DNA from: Shinella yambaruensis
GTDB taxonomy: Bacteria > Pseudomonadota > Alphaproteobacteria > Rhizobiales > Rhizobiaceae
Assembly (NCBI RefSeq): GCF_022899355.1
Contig: NZ_JALJCK010000013.1
Coordinates: 1 to 64,000, forward strand
DNA length: 64,000 nucleotides
Reading direction: 5' to 3'
The notes beneath the pieces are model-generated. The model did no database searches. It saw nothing but the letters and a program-made list of their open reading frames with translations, and was not told where the DNA came from. The translations under genes and the position numbers were made by a program. This document shows, piece by piece, positions 1 through 10,004 of this stretch (positions are counted from its first letter, which is position 1; the number at the start of each line of letters is the position of its first letter).

Positions 1-1143
1 CGCCGCCTCACCCCCGAAAATTGCAAGGCGCTGCTGTTCGACGACGTGCTCTGGGTCAAGCGCGCCCGGCAGGAGCATGACGTCTTCGTCGATGCCCTTC
101 GCGAGCGCGGCGTCGCCGTTCACCTCTTCGGCGAGTTGCTGGCCGAGACCCTGGCCCTGCCGGAGGGGCGCGACTGGCTGCTCGACCGGCGCGTCGACGC
201 CTCGATCGTCGGCTACGACATGGTGGGCGAGTTGCGCGGCTGGCTGGACGAGATGCCGGCCGAACAACTTGCATCGCTGCTGGTGGGCGGCATCGCCCGC
301 GCGGAGCTGCCCTTCCGGCCGGCCGGGCTGACGGGCAGGACGCTGCTGCCGCAGGATTTCGTGCTGCCGCCGCTGCCGAACCAGCTCTTCACGCGCGACA
401 GTTCCTGCTGGATCTATCGCGCGGTCTCCGTCAACGCCATGTACTGGGCCGCGCGCAAGCCGGAGGCGGCGAATGTGGAGGCGGTCTACCGGTTCCATCC
501 GCGCTTTCGCGATGCGGACCTGCCCTTCGTCTCGCCGGACAATCCCGGTCCCGGCGTGAGTCTGGAGGGCGGCGACGTCATGCCGGTCGGCGGCGGCGTC
601 GTGCTGGTCGGCATGGGCGAGCGCACCACGCCGCAGGCGGTCGGCGGCTTGGCACGCAGCCTGTTTGCGGCCGGCGAGGCGACCCGTGTCGTTGCCGCCC
701 TGATGCCGCGCGACCGCTCCTTCATGCATCTCGATACCGTCTTCACCTTCTGCGACCGGGACTTGGCGACCATGTATCCGCCGGTGGTCGAGCGGCTGCG
801 CACCTTCTCGCTGCGACCGGGGGAGGGCGAGGCCGCCGTCGATGTGGTCGAGGAGCAAAGACCCTTCGTGGAGGTGGTGAAGGAGGCGATGGGGCTGAAG
901 TCCCTGCGCATCGTCTCCACCGGCGGCGACGCCTACGAGTCCGAGCGCGAGCAGTGGGACGACGGCAACAATGTCGTGGCCGTCGAGCCGGGCGTGGTCA
1001 TCGGCTACGACCGCAATGTCTACACCAACACGCTGCTGCGCCGGTCCGGGATAGAGGTCATCACCGTGGAGGGCGCCGAGCTCAGCCGCGGCCGCGGCGG
1101 GGGCCACTGCATGACCTGCCCCATCGCGCGCGATCCGATCTGA
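1..1143 (+). CDS. arcA: Arginine deiminase, 5' end cut by window edge
   Basis: Hydrolyses L-arginine to citrulline and ammonia in the cytoplasm, the first step of the arginine deiminase pathway. The frame is open from base 1, and the codons before the internal GTG at 46 read as typical family sequence (RRLTPENCK...LLFDDVLW), so the true start lies left of the window. About 380 codons are visible against the usual ~410. Family motifs are present: FTRDSS near the substrate site, MHLDTVF with the catalytic His, and the C-terminal GGGHCMTCP with the nucleophilic Cys. arcB follows after a 16-bp gap with an AGAGGAG ribosome site, and then arcC, so all three pathway enzymes are in one operon. I am sure of the family and only the N-terminus is missing. 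Confidence 0.95.
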   Translation, partial: RRLTPENCKALLFDDVLWVKRARQEHDVFVDALRERGVAVHLFGELLAETLALPEGRDWLLDRRVDASIVGYDMVGELRGWLDEMPAEQLASLLVGGIARAELPFRPAGLTGRTLLPQDFVLPPLPNQLFTRDSSCWIYRAVSVNAMYWAARKPEAANVEAVYRFHPRFRDADLPFVSPDNPGPGVSLEGGDVMPVGGGVVLVGMGERTTPQAVGGLARSLFAAGEATRVVAALMPRDRSFMHLDTVFTFCDRDLATMYPPVVERLRTFSLRPGEGEAAVDVVEEQRPFVEVVKEAMGLKSLRIVSTGGDAYESEREQWDDGNNVVAVEPGVVIGYDRNVYTNTLLRRSGIEVITVEGAELSRGRGGGHCMTCPIARDPI

Positions 1144-1159
1144 CAGAGGAGAAACCGAC

Positions 1160-2161
1160 ATGCCCGTCAATCTGCATGGCCGCAACGTGCTGACGCTGGA
1201 CGATTTTTCCGGCGCGGAGATCCGCTACCTGCTGCGTCTCGCCGCCGAGCTCAAGGCGGCGAAGCAGGCCGGCACGGAGGTGCCGCGCCTTGCCCGCAAG
1301 AACATCGCCTTGATCTTCGAAAAGGATTCCACCCGCACCCGCTCCGGCTTCGAGGTCGCGGCCTACGATCAGGGCGCCCATGTCACCTATATCGGTCCGT
1401 CCGGCAGCCATATCGGCCACAAGGAGACGATGAAGGACACGGCGCGCGTGCTCGGGCGCATGTACGACGCCATCGAGTTCAGGGGCTTCAGCCAGCATCA
1501 GGCGGATGTGCTGGCCGCCTATGCCGGCGTGCCGGTCTATAACGGACTGACCGACGAGGCGCATCCGACCCAGGTTCTCGCCGACTTCATGACGATGCGC
1601 GAGTTCACCCACAAGCACCTGTCGGACACGACGCTCGTCTTCGTCGGCGAGGGGCGGGACAATGTGGCGACGTCGCTCGCGATCGGCGCGGCGAAGGTCG
1701 GCATGGACATGCGCCTCGCCTCGCCCCGTTCGCTCTGGCCGGATGATGCGTTCTGCGATCGCGTCCGGTCCATGGCGGAGGCGAACGGCGGCAGCTTCCG
1801 GCTGGATGAGGACGTGAATGCCGCCGTGCTCGGGGCCGATTTCGTCTATACCGACGTCTGGCTTTCCATGGGCGAGAACGAGAACGCCTGGCGGGAAAGG
1901 ATAGAGCTCCTGACGCCCTATCGCGTGACCCGCGCGCTTATGGCCGCGACGAGAAGGCCGCATACCAAGTTCATGCATTGCCTGCCGGCCTTCCACAATG
2001 CGGAGACGGAGGTCGGGCAGGACATCGCCCGAAGCTACGGCATCGATTGCATGGAGGTCACCGACGAGGTCTTCGAATCCGCCGCGTCGATCGTGTTCGA
2101 CCAGGCGGAGAACCGCATGCACACGATCAAGGCGATCCTCGTCGCCACCATCGGGGCCTGA
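1160..2161 (+). CDS. arcB: Ornithine carbamoyltransferase, catabolic type
   Basis: Splits citrulline with phosphate into ornithine and carbamoyl phosphate in this pathway context. The 333-residue length fits the catabolic class. The carbamoyl-phosphate loop STRTR is at residues 57-61, HPTQ is at about 135-138, and the HCLPAFH ornithine/catalytic loop is near residue 270. The ATG at 1160 has an AGAGGAG ribosome site. The stop is separated from the arcC ATG by a single base, which suggests translational coupling. The position between arcA and arcC, rather than with biosynthetic arg genes, supports the catabolic assignment. Confidence 0.95.
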   Translation: MPVNLHGRNVLTLDDFSGAEIRYLLRLAAELKAAKQAGTEVPRLARKNIALIFEKDSTRTRSGFEVAAYDQGAHVTYIGPSGSHIGHKETMKDTARVLGRMYDAIEFRGFSQHQADVLAAYAGVPVYNGLTDEAHPTQVLADFMTMREFTHKHLSDTTLVFVGEGRDNVATSLAIGAAKVGMDMRLASPRSLWPDDAFCDRVRSMAEANGGSFRLDEDVNAAVLGADFVYTDVWLSMGENENAWRERIELLTPYRVTRALMAATRRPHTKFMHCLPAFHNAETEVGQDIARSYGIDCMEVTDEVFESAASIVFDQAENRMHTIKAILVATIGA

Positions 2162-2162
2162 C

Positions 2163-3074
2163 ATGAGGATCGTCGTCGCCCTCGGCGGCAATGCCCTCTT
2201 GAAGCGGGGCGAGCCGATGACGGCCGAGAACCAGCGTGCCAATATCCGGCGGGCGGCGGCCGTGCTGGCCGACCTTGTCGCCGCCGGCCATTCACTGGTG
2301 ATCACCCACGGCAACGGGCCGCAGGTGGGCCTGCTCGCCCTCCAGGCGGCCGCTTCGCCCGGCCCGCCGTTCCCCCTCGACGTGCTCGATGCCGAAACCG
2401 CCGGCATGATCGGCTACGTCCTCCAGCAGGAGCTCGGCAATGCCGTGAAGGACAGGCTGTTCGCCGCGCTCCTGACCCAGGTGAAGGTCGATCCGAACGA
2501 TCCCGCCTTCGCAACGCCCACCAAGCCCATCGGCCCCGTCTATGACGAGGCGACGGCCCGCCGGCTGGCGGCGGAGCGTGGTTGGCAGGTCGCGCCCGAC
2601 AACGACAAATGGCGCCGTGTCGTCGCCTCGCCGAAACCCGTGGCGATCCTGGAGGCGGAGGTGCTCGGCTTCCTCGTCGAACGCGGCGTCATCGTCATCT
2701 GCGCGGGCGGCGGCGGCATCCCCGTCGTGGAACGGGAGGATGGCAGCCTCATCGGCATCGAGGCCGTCATCGACAAGGACTTCGCCTCCTCGCTCCTGGC
2801 GCGGCAGCTCGCTGCGGATTTCCTCCTGATGCTGACCGACGTCGATGCGGTCTATGTCGACTGGGGCCGGCCTTCGGCCCGCCCGCTCGGATTCGTGATG
2901 GCCTGCGACCTCGCGCCGGGCGACTTCCCGGCCGGCTCCATGCGGCCGAAGGTCGAGGCGGGGATCGAATTCGCCCGTGCTGCCGGCAAGCCGGCGGCGA
3001 TCGGATGGCTCGAAGATGCCGTGGAGATCGTCGCGGGACTGCGTGGAACGTGGATAGAGCCGGTCGACCCTTAA
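2163..3074 (+). CDS. arcC: Carbamate kinase
   Basis: Transfers phosphate from carbamoyl phosphate to ADP, yielding ATP, CO2 and ammonia. This is the energy-conserving last step of the deiminase pathway. The 303-residue protein begins [13 protein letters not shown], the N-terminal nucleotide/carbamate loop of the family. HGNGPQVG follows at about residues 45-52 and an AGGGGIP loop in the middle. The frame is open upstream of 2163 inside arcB, but the ATG one base after the arcB stop gives exactly the family N-terminus. It is the last gene of the arc operon. Confidence 0.94.
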   Translation: MRIVVALGGNALLKRGEPMTAENQRANIRRAAAVLADLVAAGHSLVITHGNGPQVGLLALQAAASPGPPFPLDVLDAETAGMIGYVLQQELGNAVKDRLFAALLTQVKVDPNDPAFATPTKPIGPVYDEATARRLAAERGWQVAPDNDKWRRVVASPKPVAILEAEVLGFLVERGVIVICAGGGGIPVVEREDGSLIGIEAVIDKDFASSLLARQLAADFLLMLTDVDAVYVDWGRPSARPLGFVMACDLAPGDFPAGSMRPKVEAGIEFARAAGKPAAIGWLEDAVEIVAGLRGTWIEPVDP

Positions 3075-3095
3075 GAAGCCGGGCGCGGCCTGCGC

Positions 3096-3109
3096 TTGAT
3101 CCGCGTCAA
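3096..3109 (+). promoter_or_regulatory. FNR/FixK-type box (anaerobox) upstream of the universal stress gene
   Basis: The 14-mer TTGATCCGCGTCAA has the symmetric core TTGA-N6-TCAA of FNR, FnrN and FixK operators, with one departure from TTGAT-N4-ATCAA. Its centre is about 41 bp upstream of the start point predicted from the -10-like TATCCT at 3131-3136. That is the class II activation position of this regulator family. It predicts low-oxygen induction of the stress gene and perhaps of the transporter genes behind it. That reading is inferred from position and motif. Confidence 0.6.
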
Positions 3110-3173
3110 GGTGGTGTTTTGCGGGTGCACTATCCTTTGCCCGGCAAGGCAAACAGGACGGAGGAACAGTCCG

Positions 3174-3995
3174 ATGAGCTACAAGTCCATTCTCGTGAAT
3201 CTGGATGCCGACAGATCGAACGTTGCGGTCGTGAAGGCGGCGAGTGCGCTGGCGCAGCGCTGGAACGCCAGACTGATCGGATTTTGCGCGGCCGACGCCT
3301 ATCTGCCGGTCACCGGGCCGGAAGGCGCGACGCTCGCCGGGGAGGTCTGGCAGCAGATGCGCGATGACGACGAGCGCCGGTTCAAGGACCGGCGCAAGGA
3401 ATTCGAGGCCCTGGTCGCCGGCGCCGCCGAGACCGAATGGCGCGATGCCATGGAAAGACCGACCTATGCCCTCGTCCAGGCATCGAGGGCGGCCGATCTC
3501 GTCGTCATGCAGGCTGCCGACGGCGCCGCGACGCGGGATACGGCGCGCCGGTCCGATCCGGGAAGCGCTGTCCTCCAGACGGGCCGCCCCCTGCTGATCG
3601 TCGGGACGGGTACGGAACACAGGATCGGCAGGAAGATCGTGGTCGCCTGGAAAGACACGAAGGAAGCGCGGCGGGCGGTCTTTGATGCCATACCGCTGCT
3701 CCAGGCGGCCGATGATGTCATCGTGGTCACGGTGGCATCCACCATCGACCAGTGGGCGCGCGCGAGCATTGCCGACATTACCGCCTTTCTCGCCCGCCAT
3801 GGCGTGGCCGCGCGCAATGAAACGGTGGAGAGCTACCGCGAAAGCGACAGCCTGATCGCGCTGGTCGACCGCTACGATGCCGATCTCGTCGTTTCGGGGG
3901 CCTTCGGGCACAGCCGGCTCAGGGAGTGGGCCTTCGGCGGCATGACCCGCTCGCTGCTCGACGAAACCCGGCTCAACCGTTTCATGTCGAGCTGA
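3174..3995 (+). CDS. Universal stress protein, tandem-domain UspA family
   Basis: A cytoplasmic stress protein of 273 residues, about twice one Usp domain, so it is read as a tandem Usp. Domain 1 starts with YKSILVNLD. Domain 2 starts near residue 150 with GRKIVVAWK and ends with the ATP-binding signature G-x2-G-x9-G-[MST] ([15 protein letters not shown]). The frame is open back to 3096, but the ATG at 3174 gives the standard N-terminus and has a GGAGG ribosome site, and the upstream part overlaps the FNR-like box. Two-domain Usp proteins beside such boxes are common in rhizobial low-oxygen regulons. The exact role cannot be read from sequence. Confidence 0.88.
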   Translation: MSYKSILVNLDADRSNVAVVKAASALAQRWNARLIGFCAADAYLPVTGPEGATLAGEVWQQMRDDDERRFKDRRKEFEALVAGAAETEWRDAMERPTYALVQASRAADLVVMQAADGAATRDTARRSDPGSAVLQTGRPLLIVGTGTEHRIGRKIVVAWKDTKEARRAVFDAIPLLQAADDVIVVTVASTIDQWARASIADITAFLARHGVAARNETVESYRESDSLIALVDRYDADLVVSGAFGHSRLREWAFGGMTRSLLDETRLNRFMSS

Positions 3996-4058
3996 CGGGG
4001 TTCACGTGCCGGCGAGGCGATGGTGGGACGATTGTAAACGGATTGAAGGAGTGGCGGG

Positions 4059-5132
4059 ATGATGATGGCAGGCGGTCGCCTCGGCTTGGGATTGGTCCTG
4101 CTGGCGGTGCTTGCCGCCGGCGGGGTCTATGCTTGGCGGCAGGCCGGAAACGGAGCCCTGCCGGAAGGGCTTGCAAGCGGGAACGGGCGCATCGAGGCGG
4201 TCGATATCGACGTTTCGGCGAAATCGCCGGGGCGCATCAGCGAGATCCTCGTCGACGAGGGCGATTTCGTGAAGGCGGGCGATATCCTTGCCCGCGTGGA
4301 TACGGCCGAACTCCAGGCCCGCCGCCGGCAGGCCAAGGCGCAGTCGCAGCGGGCCGCCATCGGCGTGGACACCGCACGGACGCTGATCGTCCAGCGGGAG
4401 GCAGAAAGGACGGCGGCGCAGGCCGTCGTCACCCAGCGCGAGGCCGAGCACGATGTCGCCGTGCGCACGCTGGCGCGCTCCGAACAGCTCGCCGCCAGCA
4501 ACACGATCTCCCAGCAGATCCTCGACAACGGCCGGGCCGCCGAGCGCAGCGCCGCCGCCGCCGTCGCGGCCGCCGGCGCGCAGCTTGCGGCGAGCGAGGC
4601 GGCGATCAACGCGGCGCGGGCGCTGGTCGTGGACGCCGAGGCGGCGGTCGCCGCCGCGCATGCCGCGATCGAGGCGATCGACACGGAGATCAACGACGGC
4701 ACATTGCGCGCGCCCCGCGACGGGCGCGTCCAGTACCGCGTGGCCCAGCCGGGGGAAGTGCTCGGCAGCGGCGGCAGGGTGCTCAACCTCGTCGATCTCG
4801 GCGACGTCTACATGACGTTCTTCCTGCCGACGAGCGAGGCTGGCCGCGTGGCGATCGGCACCGAGGTCCGGCTCGTCCTCGACGCCGCGCCGCAATATGT
4901 CATTCCCGCGAAGGCGACATTCGTTTCGGACGTGGCGCAGTTCACGCCGAAGACGGTCGAGACCGAGGAGGAGCGCCAGAAGCTGATGTTCCGCATCAAG
5001 GCGCGGATCGCGCCGGAGCTGCTGCAGAAATACATCCAGCAGGTGAAGACCGGACTTCCGGGCGTCGCCTATATCCGCATCGATCCGAAAGCCGAATGGC
5101 CGGCTTTCCTGCAAGGAAACCTGCTGCAATGA
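4059..5132 (+). CDS. yhiI: HlyD-family periplasmic adaptor (YhiI-like)
   Basis: A membrane-fusion adaptor that should link an inner-membrane ABC exporter to the periplasm. The 357-residue protein has one N-terminal membrane anchor (about residues 7-25), a biotinyl-lipoyl half ([28 protein letters not shown]) and a long alanine-rich coiled-coil hairpin (about 85-210). The second lipoyl half carries the [10 protein letters not shown] motif. An AAGGAG ribosome site precedes the ATG run. Its stop overlaps the ATG of the next gene (ATGA), and the gene order matches yhiI-rbbA-yhhJ of enterobacteria. The exported substrate is unknown. Confidence 0.88.
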   Translation: MMMAGGRLGLGLVLLAVLAAGGVYAWRQAGNGALPEGLASGNGRIEAVDIDVSAKSPGRISEILVDEGDFVKAGDILARVDTAELQARRRQAKAQSQRAAIGVDTARTLIVQREAERTAAQAVVTQREAEHDVAVRTLARSEQLAASNTISQQILDNGRAAERSAAAAVAAAGAQLAASEAAINAARALVVDAEAAVAAAHAAIEAIDTEINDGTLRAPRDGRVQYRVAQPGEVLGSGGRVLNLVDLGDVYMTFFLPTSEAGRVAIGTEVRLVLDAAPQYVIPAKATFVSDVAQFTPKTVETEEERQKLMFRIKARIAPELLQKYIQQVKTGLPGVAYIRIDPKAEWPAFLQGNLLQ

Positions 5133-7873
5133 CCTCGGGCACGCCGGTGAAGCGCCGGGTGGTCCGGCTGGAGGAGGTCGGCCTTTCCTACGGCGGGACG
5201 CGCGCGCTCGACGCCGTGAGCCTGGACATGCCGGCCGGCTGCATGGTGGGCCTGATCGGCCCCGACGGCGTCGGCAAGTCCAGCCTGCTCTCGCTGATCG
5301 CGGGGGCGAGGACGATCCAGCAGGGCCGCGTCGAGGTGCTCGGCGGCGACATGGCGCGGTCCGCCCACCGGCGCGGCGTGTGTTCGCGCATCGCCTACAT
5401 GCCCCAGGGTCTCGGGCGAAACCTCTACCCGACCCTCTCCGTGGTCGAGAACATCGATTTCTTCGGCCGGCTCTTCGGCCATGGCGGGCAGGAGCGGGAG
5501 CGCCGCATCGCTGAGCTGCTCGACGGCACCGGGCTTGCGCCCTTCGCCGACCGGCCCGTGGCCAAGCTTTCGGGCGGCATGAAGCAGAAGCTCGGCCTGT
5601 GCTGCGCCCTGATCCACGATCCGGACCTCCTGATCCTCGACGAGCCGACCACCGGGATCGATCCGCTGTCGCGCCGCCAGTTCTGGCGGTTGATCGAGCG
5701 CATCCGCAGCGGCCGGGACGGCATGAGCGTGATCGTCGCCACCGCCTATATGGAGGAGGCGGCGCGTTTCGACTGGCTGGTGGCGATGGACGAGGGGAAG
5801 GTCCTCGCCTCGGGCACGCCGGCCGATTTTCTTCGCCGCACGGATACCGCCGACCTCGACGCCGCCTTCATCGCCCTGCTGCCCGCTGGAAAGCGCGACG
5901 GCCACCGCGCCGTCGTCATGCCGCCGCGCCCGGCCGATGCGGCCGGCGAGACGGCGATCGAGGCCGACCATCTGAGCAAGCGCTTCGGTGATTTCACGGC
6001 CGTCGACGATGTGAGCTTCCGCATCGCGCGCGGCGAGATCTTCGGCTTCCTCGGCTCGAACGGCTGCGGCAAGACGACCACGATGAAGATGCTGACCGGC
6101 CTTCTGGCGGCAAGCGGCGGGCAGGCGCGGCTGTTCGGCCGGCAGATCGACCCGCGCGACCTGACGGTCCGGCGGCGTGTCGGCTATATGTCGCAGGGTT
6201 TTTCCCTCTATTCGGAACTCACGGTCCGCCAGAATCTGGAGCTGCACGCGCGCCTGTTCGGCATGCCGTCTTCGGATATCGCGGTGCGGGTCGGGGAGGC
6301 GGCGGGGCGATTCCAGCTTGCCGATCACATGGAGACACTGCCCGGCGCCCTGCCGCTTGGCATCCGCCAGCGGCTGTCGCTGGCGGTCGCGACCATCCAC
6401 AAGCCCGATATCCTCATCCTCGACGAGCCGACGTCCGGCGTCGATCCCGTCGCGCGCGACGCCTTCTGGCGTATCCTCGCCGATCTGTCGCGGCGCGAGG
6501 GCGTGACGATCTTCGTGTCGACCCATTTCATGAACGAGGCCGAGCGCTGCGACCGCATCGCGCTGATGCATGCCGGCAAGGTCCTCGTCAGCGACACGCC
6601 CGCGGCCATAAAGGCCGCCCGCGACGCCGAAACGCTGGATGCCGCGTTCGTCGGCTATCTGGAGGAGGCGGCAACGGCGCAGGAAACGCCCGCCGCCGCC
6701 ATGGAGCCGGCCGGCCACACGACACATCCGCGGCCGCAATCGAGGTTTTTCGCGCCTCGCCGCCTGTTCGCCTATACGCGGCGGGAAACGCTCGAACTGC
6801 TGCGCGACCCGATCCGCGCGGCGCTTGCGACCATCGGCAGCCTGATCCTGATGCTCGTCATCGGCTACGGCATCAACATGGATGTCGACAATCTTTCCTT
6901 CGCCGTGCTCGACCATGACGATACCGCCATCAGCCGGGACTATGTGCTCCAGCTTTCCGGCTCGCGCTTCTTCACCGAAAAGCCGCTGCTTGCCGGGTAT
7001 CCGGAGATGGACCGGCGTATGGAAAGCGGCGAACTCAGCCTCGCGCTGGAAATCCCGCCGGGCTTCGGGCGCGACGTGGCGCGGGGCCGGACCGTCGCCA
7101 TCGGCGCCTGGATCGACGGCGCGATGCCCACGCGGGCGGAGACCGTCCGCGGCTATATCGAAGGCATGCACATGACCTGGCTCGCGCAGAGGGCGCGCGA
7201 GGTCTATGGCAAGGCCGCGGCCTCCGGCGATTTCAAGCTGGAGGTGCGCTACCGCTACAATCCGGATGTGCGCAGCCTCGACGCCATCGTGCCGGCCGTC
7301 ATCCCCATGCTGCTGTTGATGATCCCGTCCATGCTGGCGGTCCTGAGCGTCGTGCGCGAGAAGGAACTGGGATCGATCGTCAATTTCTACGTCACGCCGG
7401 TCACGCGGCTGGAATTCCTGATCGGCAAGCAGATCCCCTATGTGCTCGTGGCGATGATGAATTTCCTCCTGCTGACAGCCTTCGCCATCTACGTTTTCGA
7501 CGTGCCCTTTACCGGCAGTTTCGTCACGTTCGTGGCGGCCGCCTTGCTCTACGTCGTTGTGGCGACCGCCATGGGACTGGTCCTCTCCACCTTCCTGAAC
7601 AGCCAGATCGCGGCGATCTTCGCGACCGCGCTCGTCACCATGCTGCCGGCCTCGCAATATTCGGGCCTCATCGATCCGGTGACGTCGCTTCAGGGGTTCG
7701 GCGCCTTCATCGGCCGGATCTACCCGACGACCCACTTCATCACCATCGCGCGCGGCACCTTCTCCAAAGCGCTCGGTTTTGCCGACCTCGCCGGCGCCTT
7801 CGTGCCGCTGCTCGTCGCGGTTCCGGTCCTGATCGGCCTCGGCGCGGTCTTTCTCAGAAAGCAGGCGCGGTGA
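5129..7873 (+). CDS. rbbA: ABC transporter with two ATPase domains fused to an ABC-2 permease (RbbA/YhiH-like)
   Basis: A 914-residue fusion: ATPase domain 1 (about 12-235), ATPase domain 2 (about 277-500), then an ABC-2 type permease (about 548-914). Walker A motifs are GPDGVGKSS (44-52) and GSNGCGKTT (near 310). Walker B motifs are [10 protein letters not shown] and [10 protein letters not shown]. The first domain has a normal LSGGMKQ signature, but the second reads LPLGIRQ, a degenerate version. The permease part has a large extracytoplasmic segment followed by a block of about five helices. The frame is open far upstream, yet the ATG at 5129 overlapping the adaptor stop gives the expected N-terminus. 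Enterobacterial RbbA has been linked to ribosomes, but a transport role with its neighbours is more likely here. Confidence 0.9.
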   Translation: MTSGTPVKRRVVRLEEVGLSYGGTRALDAVSLDMPAGCMVGLIGPDGVGKSSLLSLIAGARTIQQGRVEVLGGDMARSAHRRGVCSRIAYMPQGLGRNLYPTLSVVENIDFFGRLFGHGGQERERRIAELLDGTGLAPFADRPVAKLSGGMKQKLGLCCALIHDPDLLILDEPTTGIDPLSRRQFWRLIERIRSGRDGMSVIVATAYMEEAARFDWLVAMDEGKVLASGTPADFLRRTDTADLDAAFIALLPAGKRDGHRAVVMPPRPADAAGETAIEADHLSKRFGDFTAVDDVSFRIARGEIFGFLGSNGCGKTTTMKMLTGLLAASGGQARLFGRQIDPRDLTVRRRVGYMSQGFSLYSELTVRQNLELHARLFGMPSSDIAVRVGEAAGRFQLADHMETLPGALPLGIRQRLSLAVATIHKPDILILDEPTSGVDPVARDAFWRILADLSRREGVTIFVSTHFMNEAERCDRIALMHAGKVLVSDTPAAIKAARDAETLDAAFVGYLEEAATAQETPAAAMEPAGHTTHPRPQSRFFAPRRLFAYTRRETLELLRDPIRAALATIGSLILMLVIGYGINMDVDNLSFAVLDHDDTAISRDYVLQLSGSRFFTEKPLLAGYPEMDRRMESGELSLALEIPPGFGRDVARGRTVAIGAWIDGAMPTRAETVRGYIEGMHMTWLAQRAREVYGKAAASGDFKLEVRYRYNPDVRSLDAIVPAVIPMLLLMIPSMLAVLSVVREKELGSIVNFYVTPVTRLEFLIGKQIPYVLVAMMNFLLLTAFAIYVFDVPFTGSFVTFVAAALLYVVVATAMGLVLSTFLNSQIAAIFATALVTMLPASQYSGLIDPVTSLQGFGAFIGRIYPTTHFITIARGTFSKALGFADLAGAFVPLLVAVPVLIGLGAVFLRKQAR

Positions 7874-8985
7874 TGCGGGCGGCGAATATCTTTCATCTCG
7901 GGGTGAAGGAACTGCGGGGCCTTGCGCGCGACCCCGTGCTTCTCATCCTGATCGTCCATGCTTTCACGCTCGCGATCTACACCGCCTCCGAGGCGATGCC
8001 GGAAACGCTCAACCGCGCGCCGATCGCGATCGTGGACGAAGACCGGTCGGCCGTCTCGGTGCGCATCGCCAGCGCCTTCTATCCGCCCTATTTCGTCCCG
8101 CCGCGGCTCATCTCGCATCACGAGATGGACAGCCGCATGGATGCCGGTCTCGACACTTTCGCGCTCGATATCCCGCCTGGCTTCCAGCGCGACCTGATCG
8201 CCGGCCGCACGCCGACACTCCAGCTGAACATAGACGCGACGCGCATGTCGCAGGCCTTCGTCGGCGGAGGATATGTCCAGTCGATCCTGTCGGGCGAGAT
8301 CGGTGAATTCCTCGCCGGGCACCGGCCGGATACTACGCCGCCCGTCGCCCTCGACCTGCGCGCCCGTTTCAACCCGGAGCTCGACAAGGGATGGTTCGGC
8401 GCGATCAGCGACGTCATCACCTCGATCACCATGCTGTCGATCGTGCTGACCGGCGCGGCGCTCATCCGCGAGCGCGAGCACGGCACCATCGAGCACCTGC
8501 TCGTGATGCCGGTGAGCGCCTTCGAGATCATGCTGGCAAAGATCTGGTCGATGGGCCTTATCGTGCTGGCGGCGTCCGCCCTCTGCCTCGTCTTCGTCGT
8601 GGAGGGGCTGCTGGCGGTGCCGCTTCATGGCTCGCTGGGCCTGTTCCTCGCCGGCGCCGCGCTCGACATCTTCGCCATGACCTGCCTCGGCATCTTCCTT
8701 GCCACCGTGGCCGGCTCGATGCCGCAGTTCGGGCTACTCCTCATGATGGTGCTGATGCCGCTGCAACTGTTGTCGGGTGGGGTCACGCCGCGCGAAAGCA
8801 TGCCGGAGATCATCCAGATCATCATGCTCGCGGCGCCCAACACGCATTTCGTGATGCTGGCGCAGGCCGTCCTGTTCCGTGGCGCGGGGCTCGATGTCGT
8901 CTGGCCGCAACTGGCAGCCATGTTCCTCATCGGTGCAGCGCTTTTTGCGTTCTCGCTTCGCCGGTTCCGGCACTTCCTGATATGA
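7870..8985 (+). CDS. yhhJ: ABC-2 type permease (YhhJ-like)
   Basis: A 371-residue inner-membrane permease and the third member of the adaptor/ATPase/permease exporter. There is an N-terminal helix (about 20-40), a long periplasmic segment (about 45-175), then helices grouped toward the C-terminus. The GTG at 7870 overlaps the previous stop, and an ATG follows at 7873; either could be used. The periplasmic part ([21 protein letters not shown]...[12 protein letters not shown]) resembles the equivalent part of the preceding fusion protein, so the two permease units probably form a heterodimer. Confidence 0.88.
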   Translation: MMRAANIFHLGVKELRGLARDPVLLILIVHAFTLAIYTASEAMPETLNRAPIAIVDEDRSAVSVRIASAFYPPYFVPPRLISHHEMDSRMDAGLDTFALDIPPGFQRDLIAGRTPTLQLNIDATRMSQAFVGGGYVQSILSGEIGEFLAGHRPDTTPPVALDLRARFNPELDKGWFGAISDVITSITMLSIVLTGAALIREREHGTIEHLLVMPVSAFEIMLAKIWSMGLIVLAASALCLVFVVEGLLAVPLHGSLGLFLAGAALDIFAMTCLGIFLATVAGSMPQFGLLLMMVLMPLQLLSGGVTPRESMPEIIQIIMLAAPNTHFVMLAQAVLFRGAGLDVVWPQLAAMFLIGAALFAFSLRRFRHFLI

Positions 8986-9090
8986 TGTTAAGTAAGAAGG
9001 TCCTGATCGCCGATGCGCATCGGCCCGATTGGCGTCTGGTCGCCACCGGCCATCTGCAACCCGCAGCCGCCAGAATGCCGCGGCTAGAGA

Positions 9091-9117
9091 GCCGCCCGAA
9101 GCGTCAGCCCGGGCGGC
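9091..9117. terminator. Hairpin between two convergent genes, possible terminator
   Basis: GCCGCCCG and CGGGCGGC form a perfect 8-bp stem around a 10-base loop, between the end of the exporter operon (8985) and the end of the convergent DUF982 gene (9126). No T-tract follows on either strand, so it is a GC-rich hairpin in a plausible place and not a proven intrinsic terminator. Confidence 0.3.
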
Positions 9118-9125
9118 CGCTGCAT

Positions 9126-9428
9126 TCAGGCACTCATGCGCGGCGGGGTGGATGGCCCGGACCGCTGCCAGACCGGCGGCATGGCCTGGACAGGCAAGCC
9201 CGCTTCAAGGCAGGCCGCAACGAAGGCTTCCCGCGCAACGGCGACCGGCACCTGGCGAAGGAGTGCGGCGCGGCACTTCTCGCAGGCGCGCTTGTAGCGC
9301 TGGCCATGGCGAAGCGGCCATTCGTTTTCCAGAAAGTCGAGAGTGTCGTTGACGCTGTCGAAGGTACGGCCAAGCCCGTTGGACAGGTGCACATGCAGGG
9401 GCGTCGAGAAGAATACGTCAGCCAGCAT
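9126..9428 (-). CDS. DUF982 family protein
   Basis: A 100-residue soluble protein. The pattern of a conserved centre (DTLDFLENEWPLRHGQRYKRA), a following Cys and a C-terminal helix AREAFVAACLEAG matches DUF982, a small family largely confined to rhizobia and relatives. An AGGAGG-like site precedes the ATG at 9428. The function of the family is unknown. It is a lone gene, convergent with the exporter operon and transcribed in the same direction as the small XRE regulator upstream of it. Confidence 0.75.
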   Translation of the reverse strand: MLADVFFSTPLHVHLSNGLGRTFDSVNDTLDFLENEWPLRHGQRYKRACEKCRAALLRQVPVAVAREAFVAACLEAGLPVQAMPPVWQRSGPSTPPRMSA

Positions 9429-9576
9429 CGAATTCCTCCTTTCAATTGGACATCTGGCCTGTTCGATATGGGCAATGCTTTCGCGACTTCAAGAACCCTC
9501 GGAGCGGTCGATTGCGAGGTTTTTCGCGCGGAGGATGAGCACGCTGCCGCGGAGGCCAAGCGGCGTTCCAAACGCG

Positions 9577-9801
9577 CTATCCCGCATTCGGGGTGAGCAG
9601 CAGCACAGGCTCGACGTTCAGCGCTTCTGCAATCCGCTCGACCACGGCGAGCGTCGGGTTCTTCTGGCCACGCTCGATGCCGCCCATGTAGGAGTAGGCA
9701 AGACCGACCTCGATTGCCAGAGACTCCAAAGTCATGCCGCGTTCCAGACGGACCTTTCGAACGTTCTCCCCTAAAATCTGTGCCATACGCATGGGCCGCA
9801 T
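9577..9801 (-). CDS. Small XRE-family transcriptional regulator
   Basis: A compact DNA-binding protein of about 74 residues consisting almost only of a Cro/CI-type helix-turn-helix (VRKVRLERGMTLESLAIEVG, then SYMGGIERGQKNPTLAVVERIAEAL). The frame continues upstream. A further ATG at 9834 lies inside an inverted repeat that also contains a TATAAT box, so transcription probably starts downstream of it, and I prefer the ATG at 9801 (MRPMRMAQIL). It diverges from the histidine kinase gene at 10005. A palindrome over its own promoter suggests autorepression. Confidence 0.72.
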   Translation of the reverse strand: MRPMRMAQILGENVRKVRLERGMTLESLAIEVGLAYSYMGGIERGQKNPTLAVVERIAEALNVEPVLLLTPNAG

Positions 9802-9827
9802 AGCGATGAGTAAACCTTCAGCTTTAC

Positions 9828-9845
9828 CAGTCATTATAGTGACTG
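9828..9845 (-). promoter_or_regulatory. Palindromic operator overlapping the XRE regulator promoter
   Basis: CAGTCA-N6-TGACTG is a perfect inverted repeat. Read on the minus strand its centre forms TATAAT, a consensus -10 element, so a protein bound here would block the promoter of the XRE gene. The preceding -35 region is weak (TGAAAT at about 18 bp). The kinase gene diverges about 160 bp away and could share the control. Autoregulation is an inference from geometry. Confidence 0.5.
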
Positions 9846-10004
9846 ATAGGCTGGGGATTTCAGGGTTAGGCTTAGCCGTTCGTATACCCATGGCAGATGC
9901 CGTGATGCCCGAGCAGCGGGCGTAGCGCCTGAACGGACATCTGCGGCGAATGGTTCCTGTCCGGCGCCCAAGGCGGGCGGCGGCTGGGCAGGCTGAAGGG
10001 GAGG

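Noticed and set aside
3926-5128. 400-codon upstream extension of the RbbA-like gene
   Set aside because: It overlaps the HlyD adaptor in another frame and is Arg/Gly-rich. The ATGA overlap at 5129 gives the proper N-terminus.
9009-9024. Perfect 16-bp palindrome GCCGATGCGCATCGGC between convergent genes
   Set aside because: No loop, no T-tract and no nearby start. It could be chance in GC-rich DNA, so I do not call it an operator or terminator.
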